Assembly: GCA_951213105.1 (NCBI GenBank)
Contig: OX578135.1
Span: 165,158,750 to 165,222,749, forward strand
DNA: 64,000 nucleotides
Source: Amaurobius ferox
Lineage: Eukaryota > Arthropoda > Arachnida > Araneae > Amaurobiidae
Direction: 5' to 3'
This document shows, piece by piece, positions 57,605 through 64,000 of this stretch (positions within the stretch are counted from its first letter, which is position 1; every line of letters begins with the position of its first letter). The position numbers were made by a program, and so were the translations under genes. The notes beneath the pieces are model-generated. The model had not been told where the DNA came from, did not search any database, and saw nothing but the letters and a program-made list of their open reading frames with translations.

Positions 57605-58902
57605 TACTTTAAAATCAAAGACAACCAAAAAATAAGTTTAAAAGTCTTTTATTAAAATCTCCTTTTTACGACGTACAAAAATCGCACGGCCATAGCGCTT
57701 TCGGGCACTATTATATGCTCTTCAACAGTGGCGAAGTCGCCACTGATGAACGGCGCGTGTGATGTTGTAGGTCGTCAAGAGGAGATTTTAATAAAAGATT
57801 TTTAAACCTATTTTTTTACTTTCCTTATATACATAATGTATAAGGAAAGTATTTTCCTTATATACATAATGTATAAGGAAAGTATTGTGACGGGGTCGGA
57901 AATTCGAATTCGAGTTTTCGACGGGAGAGCACGTTTCACGCATCCCTGATCACGAATCGAACATTTTTGAGGTGATATCTGCGTGTGTGTGTGTGTGAAA
58001 GTGTGTGTGTGTGTGTGTGAAAGTATGTGGTGTGTGTGTGTGCGTGTATGAAAGTATGTGTGTTTGTGTGAAAGTGTGTGTGTGTGTGTGTGTGTGTGTG
58101 AGTCTAAGGAGACGATATCTCACGAACGAATGGAGCGATTCGAATGAAATTTGGTACAGAAATCACAATCCATGAATACTGGAAGTCTATTGTTTTAAAA
58201 CACAATCGTATCTTCAGAACCCTCCTACATTTTCGAGTGAAATTTTGAAAAAATCATCAGAAAACCAAAACCTTTAATAAAGTTACGCAAATAGACATTT
58301 CTTATGTAAATTTTTCTTAGAAAACGATTGATATAAACTTTAGAACGCTAGCATGAACCGTTCTCGAGATATTGCACATTTTTCAAATAAATTTATCAAA
58401 AAATCCCATAAATTAAAAAAAAAATATTATCTGTTGAGAAACATGTACACTTTTCATATGTAATATCATGCGATAAATTGGGTGACATCATTCTCGTGGA
58501 TCTAACTCGTTCCATTCAAGAAAAAAGATACTTTGAGTAATACTTTTGTATTTGAACGCCAAGAGTCATTTATTTTTCTGCTATAAGAATAACTTATTTC
58601 TCCGTCCATAAAGCCTGGCAAGATTTTGACGACGAATTTAGCGGAATGTTGCCAATTTGGCGACATTTTTAAATGTTGCCAAATTAACGAAAATCTCGCC
58701 AAATGGATAAAAAATAACGCTAAATTAATGAAAATGACGACTAATTGAAGAAAATTCAATATCTTGGAAAGAATATAAGTATCTACTATAAGATTAACTT
58801 TTTTTAAACTGTAAAAGTAGTAAATTTATTGCATTATATAAAGAAAGTCATGTGCTGCCCACATCAGATTTTTTTTTTGTTGTTGTCTTTGATTTTAAAG
58901 TA
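57605..58902. repeat. Insertion in LINE with 21-bp inverted flanks
   Basis: TACTTTAAAATCAAAGACAAC (21 bases, first 20 TACTTTAAAATCAAAGACAA) at 57605-57625 is repeated perfectly inverted at 58882-58902. Between them lie a ~180-bp foldback (57636-57815: AAATCTCC-TTT and ACGACGTACAA against GTAGGTCGTCAAGAGGAGAT) and K-family copy 5. The centre of the foldback has CAGTGGCGAAGTCGCCACTG, itself a palindrome. Confidence 0.6.
57818..58867 (-). mobile_element. K-family hairpin-ended repeat, copy 5
   Basis: The terminal hairpin is duplicated (57818-57851 and 57852-57882). Then come the TTCGAATTCGAG dyad, TG runs (57984-58100) and CTCGAGATATTGCAC. The TTGGCGA cluster (58615-58705) and the CTGATGTGGGCAGCACATG terminus at 58867 follow. 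It is inserted in the LINE. Confidence 0.7.
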
Positions 58903-59580
58903 TTAATTAGTTGACGTGTTTCCATACTGTTTTATATATATATATATAGCTTTATTTAGTGTATACTTATCTTTGGCTGTTATAATTTCATTTAAAGGTG
59001 CAGAGTTATTAGAAAGTGATTTTACCCTTTTAGATAATGCGATTACAAAATTCCCAAATTTAGCAAGATATTTTCTCCACCATGTGAAGCAAGTATGTTT
59101 TCTGCGTTTTTTCTTACAGATGAAAGAGAAAGCGCTGTCTTTCACCTTCTTGATAAAAATTTTGAAAAAAATTGATGAAAATTTTGTTGTTATCCATTTT
59201 TAAAATTAACAACTCTAAATAATATAAGTGAAATTTTAAATTATGAATAAATTTACCAATACAAAAATAAGTTTTAGGAAAGAGAAATTATTAATAATGA
59301 CTTCTACACCAAAAATCTTAATAAATTTATGATCACTAAAATAGTCCTGATTTAAAATTTCCCTATTTTGGATAAAATCATAAAAGCCAAATCTAACCAT
59401 ATTTAAGTCCCGAAAACCTTTACCAAAATGTGAGACAAAAATTGAACCGCAATCAGAATTATTGCAAATAATAAAATTGTTGTCTAGACAAAAATCCACG
59501 CAATGTACCCTCTCTGAGCAGAAAAACCATATTGGCGATAGGAATAACAAAGAATATAGGATGAGCGATAAGTAGAGCAA
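58903..59580 (-). pseudogene. LINE endonuclease C-terminus and linker
   Basis: The 114-codon frame on minus (59580-59236) reads CVDFCLDNNFIICNNSDCG, FVSHFGKGFRDLNMVRFGF and NREILNQDYFSDHKFIKI. The SDH triad of APE-type LINE endonucleases is present, with the usual preceding phrase. The following frame (59145-58903) has TWWRKYLAKFG and KDKYTLNKAIY, as in the linker before RT. The N-terminal half of the endonuclease is missing. Confidence 0.75.
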
Positions 59581-59640
59581 GAGTTTAGGAAGAATTTAGG
59601 ATGAGAGATAGGAATAACGCGGAGACAGTTTGGAATCAGG

Positions 59641-60299
59641 ATTTTGTAAGTGACTATGAATAAATCCCTCTGGACAAATAAGTTTCCAAAAGCTCGAAGT
59701 TTGAATTTAAACGGTGTTCTTTCAATATCAAAAACATTGTATTGTTGGTCTCTTATATACCGTTATTTTGCTGCGAAAGAAACAAACTCATATTGCATTA
59801 TTGTAGGAAAAATCGTGCGCTGCCCACATCAGATTTTTAATTCAGATTTTTTGTTTGCAAGGATATATTCAAAATACGCTACTTCGCATGTCTGCCTATC
59901 AGTATCAAGTTTATTTTTCATCGCTATTCCCGTATCATCCAAAGTCATTTTATCTTTAATCTATAAAAAAAAATTCTCAAAAACCAACAGACTCCCCTAA
60001 AATTCATGCATTTCTTAAAAGTGGGCTCTCCACATTCTGTAAGTACTGCGGAATAAAAATATTTGCAACCGTGCCTTTGTGATCCATTAAAAATTTAGTT
60101 CTCCTTTTCAAACTCCGCGTCTTTTTCATTTTTGTTTCATTTTTCTTTTTCTGCGTTTTCTCGTGCGCCATAAAAGCGCTGTTTGCAGATATCTTTTACA
60201 ACAAATATTCTGAACTGTAGCCATCTTCGTGTAGCCTTTCTAGAAGTCTTGTTCCCTTGAGGCAACGTTTCTGTGATATCGATTTTAGGAAGTATATGC
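59641..60299. other. Spacer with a K-type terminus
   Basis: GTGCGCTGCCCACATCAGAT (59816-59835) is another isolated K/P terminus. A 116-codon plus frame (59650-60000) shows no domain. It has no supported gene. Confidence 0.4.
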
Positions 60300-60681
60300 G
60301 AAGTCCTTAAGCACTCCAATAACTTTGTAAAGAAAGGTCCATAAGTGTACCCATTTAGATCTGTTTACAGTAAAGTAGTCATGCCCAATCGAATAAAAGA
60401 TATTCCAAATCTCCTGGCGGAAAATTTAAAAAGTTAGGATAATGCATTCGGCAACAAAGCGAGATAGAAGAAAAAAGCCAATTATAAAGTTATACAAGGT
60501 AGGATCAAAAAACTCGGAGACTGTGCTGATATCTCCAACCATGATTGAAGGAGAAGGGAACTATTTTACCGTGGCGTAAAGGCACGTGTGACGCGAGATA
60601 TGAAAAGGAAGAAGCAGGTGTTTTTCCAGACAATGCGTGTCAGTGAACTGTAGTCGCTCGCGTTCGTCGAAAACGGAAACG

Positions 60682-60762
60682 GTGTTTGAAGAACAACGTG
60701 TGGATATCAAATTCTGCCAGCGTTTGGAGAAATCGCCGACAGAAACATTGCACCTGCTGCAG
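60682..60762 (+). pseudogene. Mariner transposase N-terminal fragment
   Basis: In one plus frame the codons read VFEEQRVDIKFCQRLEKSPT then ETLHLLQ, as in the first helix-turn-helix of mariner transposases. Beyond 60762 the sequence turns into the inverted arm. Only about 27 codons of the ~345-codon gene remain, so the MITE is an internally deleted mariner with an arm duplicated in inverse. Confidence 0.75.
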
Positions 60763-60908
60763 TTGTTCTTCAAACGCCCTTTCCGTTTTCGATGAACGCA
60801 AACGACTACAGTTCACTGAAACGCATTGTCTGGAAAGACACCTGCTTCTTCCTTTTCACATCTCGCGTCACATGTGCCTCTACGCCACGGTAAAATAGTT
60901 CCCGTCTC

Positions 60909-61136
60909 CTCCAATCAGGGTGTCGAAAGTGTGAGATATTAGCACAGTCAGGGTCCAATCAACAATTATTAGTCCAATCAGGGTGTTTAAGACCCAGACC
61001 ACACGACCAACCCTAAGGCTTATGGCAGCTTAATGTGTGGCCGGTCCAATCAGGGTGTGAGATATTAGCACAGTCAGGGTCCAATCAATAATTATTAGTC
61101 CAATCAGGGTGTGAGATATTAGCACAGTCTCCGAAC
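60909..61136 (+). repeat. Local repeat around mini-insert D
   Basis: GTCCAATCAGGGTGT occurs at 60972, 61044 and, within TAGTCCAATCAGGGTGTGAG, at 61100. TGTGAGATATTAGCACAGTC occurs at 60928, 61057 and 61111. AATCAACAATTATTAG/AATCAATAATTATTAG links them. The ~55-130 bp units appear to have arisen by duplication of the MITE end. Confidence 0.75.
60972..61058 (-). mobile_element. Mini hairpin retro-insert D with 15-bp TSD
   Basis: A 57-bp insert (60987-61043) lies between perfect GTCCAATCAGGGTGT repeats. On minus it starts CGGCCACACATTAAGC and ends GTCGTGTGGTCTGGGTCTTAA, with the stem GGCCACAC/GTGTGGTC. It is the same subfamily as B. The flanking phrase is itself repeated nearby, so the direct repeat could partly predate the insertion. 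Confidence 0.8.
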
Positions 61137-61664
61137 TTTTTTATCCTACCTTGTAGAATATTGTTTAATGAGTAGGAATCGACACGAGTAACGAACGAAA
61201 CCCATATATGGAAAACAATAAATTTTTGTCAAAAGTCGTAACACAATGACACCTTCTCAAAGATGTTGCTTTTTTTCATTCAAATGTGCATGCTGACGGA
61301 GAACTTTTTGAACCTATGCATTAGATTCCTGTAGCACGTAAGAGTTTATTTTAGCATTCCTGAATAGGATAGAAATTCGCCAATAATCGTATTGTATCAA
61401 ATAAATGCTAATCTGTAACAGTCTTAGTGATGATTTCTTTTCATTAGACGATGTTCTACAACTTTACGATTGGCTTTTTTCGTCTGATGTCGTGCTTTAT
61501 TACTGAGTTTACTATCTAAACTTTTAACATTCACCACTAGGGACGCCGTCATCCTTTTTGTCCGATCGAGCAGTCACTTTACTATAGATTGACCTAGCGT
61601 GTACATTCAGGGACATTTTCTTAGAAAGTTATTGGAATACTTAAGGACTTTCCTAGGAACCCTG

Positions 61665-63554
61665 TTTTCATGTATGCAGCAAACTTATGAAAAACGGAAA
61701 CTTCGGCAGTAATGAATTCAATTTTAGCGAAAATTCTTCGAAATATAGGAAGGAATGAAAAGGTGACTTTGTGGTGGATTGAGAAGCATTTCTTCAGCTT
61801 TCCACTTTTCTCGTCACTTCATAAACGTCCGAGAGCAAGAGGGTATTCTTATATACGATGTACGCACCTGAGGGAACAAAAACAATGGTGGAACATCAAA
61901 TATTTGCGAGATTCTAATACGCCCTACGAATTGCAATTTCTTAACCTTTTGCTTACGGGTGGGGCAGCGTCCATCCCAAACAAAGAACCTCTCCAAAAGA
62001 CAGGTATTTGATATACCCTATCCCAAACAGTTCGATCCCCCTTTGCAGGCATTGGCGTCCATAGACGCCAATGCCTATGGACGTTCCCCTCTTTGCATGC
62101 TATTGCATTTTTGCATGCTATTGTAATATATGTGCTTATATACATGCTCCCTACACCTACATTTAAACTAATATCTGTTAGCAAATGCTTATTAAACAAC
62201 AATTTCTACAGCTACAGAATTTTTTAATATTTTTAGCATTTAATCACAAAACTACCTTTTTCATTCTGAAAATTTTATATAATTTTAGGTGGAGGTTAAA
62301 GTATAATCTCTTAAGCGATTATATTAAACAAATCAATAGGGAATGCATCTCTTACAGCTTATCCAGAAACCTCCGCGACATTTGTATCGCAAGACCCATT
62401 TTCAAAAACTAACAATTAATGTGTAATAAAAACATAATATTATTTTATTACATATGCTTTTATTTATGTAATATATAGGGAGTAAGACAACACACACTAC
62501 AAATTTGATATTCTTTGAAGAAATAATGACTGGTCCATAAAGTTTTGAATGTTCCACTCCAAACAGCGATTTTTGAACTGGTGAGGGTGATATCTCCCCT
62601 ACTGCACTCAAGGAAAGGCAGCAAACTCTGATATAGTTAATCAATAAATTCGAGCTTCGCAGAAATCCACAGTCGTGCATTAAGATTAATTTCAGTCAAA
62701 GGAGCAGGCCTGCCCGACCAGGCTGACCCATTCTTCATGCTAAACGAACCGAACAGCGAAATAAGGTGAGCAAAGAATAAATCAAAATAAAAAATAATCT
62801 CACGACCTCCAGAACAGCGTCTGCGAAACGAAACAAGAACTCCCTCAAGTGTTCTTTTTTAGAACGACTTCCCTCTACAGCAAAGATAAATAAAGGGGGG
62901 GGGAAAGTTGTTAAAACCGATTCCGCAAACACCCGTCTAAACAGTGTGTCACGCCATAATTATGCACAATTACCGGTTCGTTGCGCGGAGTAAACCGGTT
63001 CTGTCGCGACGCGTGACCCGGGGACTGCACCGGAGGCCCTCGTTCGAGCTTGATTTATCTACTCTCACAAAGTAGCGGATTCTTTTGATTTCTCTTGATT
63101 GATTTGATTTCCGGCCCCTTTTATTATTTTTCACCTTGTCTTGTTCCTCTTATCGTGTTTTACGTGTGAGCCATTTTCGGTTGAGGATAGTGTATTTTAA
63201 AATCTTGTGGACCCCGCCTTGTAAAGTCATTAGCACAGTGATGCTTCTGGTGAAGCGTTTGAAAACCTGCTGAATTACCTTATGAATGAAACATTAAAAG
63301 GAAATATTCGTTTACTGTATCACATCATGTTTTGCACAGCGTGAAATTTCCCTAAACAGATGAAGATAAGAACAACTGATGGTTTCGATAAGATCCGAAT
63401 TATCTTCATTTATAGCGTTTGCGTGCGCCGAACCTCAAACCAAACGATGAGACCAGTCCATTGATTATAAATTAAAAGGAGGACTTATATTAATGACCGA
63501 GTGATTATAACGAAACGCTTCCTGAATGGGGGACTCCACTCCGGTCACAGACAG
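61665..63554. other. Spacer with a small GC-rich block
   Basis: 62930-63070 is CpG- and GC-rich (GTTGCGCGGAGTAAACCGGT, GTCGCGACGCGTGACCCGGG) against an AT-rich background. An inverted pair GGCATTGGCGTC/GACGCCAATGCC lies at 62050-62073. Short frames (61712-62011, 62735-62932) have no recognisable domain. It could include a promoter or a first exon, but I cannot show one. Confidence 0.35.
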
Positions 63555-63639
63555 TGTGTGACATCGTTTCCCAACTTAGGATAAGCCAGGGGGTATTAAA
63601 AGTTTTTCACTAAATGGTGGGCATTCCGATTGGTGATCT

Positions 63640-63858
63640 TTGAGGAGTAATCTAAGTGATACTAGCTATTTGGTGGTGATGGGTCAAGAGAAGGAGAAAG
63701 AGGTATCTGTGATTGCCATCTCACTAGGTTCCTGTCTGAATTGGGTGACTCTCCTGGCCGTCCAAACCAAAGAGCTATTATCAGATCTTCATTGCTCCTG
63801 TCTTAAATTGATCTTCGAAGGTCCAAACAACTCCTCGACAGTCTGGGTCGTAAGAAAG
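63640..63858 (+). mobile_element. Diverged SINE 3' part
   Basis: GTTCCTGTCTGAATTGGGTG and CTGGCCGTCCAAAC match the end of the SINE body. CGACAGTCTGGGTCGTAAGAAAG is the altered 3' stem and tail. The loop is longer than usual, with GGTCCAAAC repeated inside, so it may also contain an old mini-insert. Confidence 0.55.
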
Positions 63859-63869
63859 TAAACAACGAA

Positions 63870-64000
63870 GGACAGATATCCTAGTGGCTACGGCGGGAGG
63901 ATCGGGCGCGCTAATTCCCTATTCAATTATTCTCAACTCTGTCCAAAGTTATTCCCGTGTATACGCGGAGTATGGGCGCGATAAATATGAAAGTCCGAAA
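63870..64000 (+). mobile_element. SINE copy cut by window end
   Basis: A tRNA-like head (GATATCCTAGTGGCTACGGC) and then TCAACTCTGTCCAAAGTTAT, CCCGTGTATACGCGGAGTAT and AAAGTCCG follow the order of the SINE at 48786. Box B is poor. The 3' part lies beyond the window. Confidence 0.6.

Larger units (their letters stand above)
54730..59640 (-). mobile_element. Non-LTR retrotransposon (LINE), interrupted
   Basis: On minus, the order is endonuclease C-terminus (59580-59236), linker (59145-58903), an interruption (57605-58902), RT (about 57400-56560), C-terminal region (55406-55074), then a 3' end CCCTGGGTAATAAATAAAAA (54750-54731). Domain order and motifs fit an APE-type LINE of the Jockey/R1/LOA group. 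The exact clade is open. Its 5' end is not seen. Confidence 0.8.
60493..61155. mobile_element. Mariner-derived foldback MITE
   Basis: TA at 60493-60494 and 61154-61155. Ends CAAGGTAGGATCAAAAAACT and CGGAGACTG against, on minus, CAAGGTAGGATAAAAAAGTT and CGGAGACTG. Arms of about 170 bp include ACTATTTTACCGTGGCGTA, CAGGTGTTTTTCCAGACAAT and CAGTGAACTGTAGTCG, each mirrored on the right. The centre keeps N-terminal transposase codons. The right arm is enlarged by local repeats and by mini-insert D. Confidence 0.85.
60300..61660. mobile_element. Long-TIR element Z, copy 2, with nested MITE
   Basis: The left end AAGTCCTTAAGCACTCCAAT and AACTTTGTAAAGAAA (60301) is mirrored by ATTGGAATACTTAAGGACTT (61629-61648) and TAGAAAGTTA. 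Matching continues for about 200 bp (GGCAACAAAGCGAGATAGA against the minus-strand AGTAATAAAGCACGACATC). A mariner-like MITE is inserted at TA (60493). Copy 1 (near 24812) shows the empty site AAAATTATAGAGCATTG. Confidence 0.75.

Noticed and set aside
61814..62202. Overlapping frames of 60-99 codons on both strands
   Set aside because: They mirror one another, have no domain or splice context, and span an inverted pair near 62050-62073.

Overview
This window looks like non-coding, repeat-dominated DNA from an AT-rich animal genome. The 5S rRNA-derived sequence, the Tc1/mariner, hAT and Gypsy families, and the very long AT, CA and CT microsatellites suggest an arthropod, perhaps a chelicerate. 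That placement is inference. I find no intact host protein-coding gene. Open frames longer than 100 codons are either microsatellite read-through or broken transposon genes. The one plausible host exon is a GC-rich open stretch at 24118-24420 (minus), and it is unproven.

Layout. 1-6080: a decayed hAT MITE (315-683), a short retro-insertion with a 16-bp target-site duplication (TSD; 1522-1654), a TATA-bearing repeat (2455-2835) and large AT and CT/CA microsatellites. 6080-8000: a complete SINE made of a 5S rRNA head joined to a tRNA-like body, with a perfect 15-bp TSD, then a TTAA-flanked foldback element. 8890-21960: many copies of three hairpin-ended, microsatellite-carrying repeat families (called K, P and M here), with tRNA-derived SINEs and a second TATA-bearing repeat block. 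24000-31300: the GC-rich exon candidate, a long-TIR element, a Gypsy pol relic (RT, RNase H and integrase on minus) and a foldback element. 31850-34700: an M-family copy split by a 1.8-kb hAT element with an 8-bp TSD. 36360-38220: a dead Tc1-like transposon in a tandem duplication. 38640-42000: a 2.35-kb TIR element carrying a ~158-bp minisatellite, then a second copy of the TTAA foldback. 44200-45440: a palindrome and a ~117-bp minisatellite. 46600-50560: a Tc1-like element containing a mini-insert, a solo LTR and a SINE that holds another mini-insert, next to a long-TIR MITE. 51170-54730: two more M copies. 54730-59640: a LINE on minus, interrupted by a K element. 60300-61660: a long-TIR element containing a mariner-derived MITE that holds another mini-insert. 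62700-64000: a small GC-rich block and SINE copies running off the end.

Two signals stand out. First, at least five very small (50-58 bp) insertions, four with 14-17 bp TSDs, consist only of a hairpin that matches the 3' end of the local SINEs. Two subfamilies keep the stem by paired base changes (GTCC/GGAC against ACAC/GTGT), as expected for a structured RNA handled by a LINE reverse transcriptase. Second, families K, P and M differ in sequence, but each repeats the stem of its own terminal hairpin near its opposite end and carries a microsatellite at one fixed internal place. This architecture fits non-autonomous Helentrons (HINE-type rolling-circle elements).
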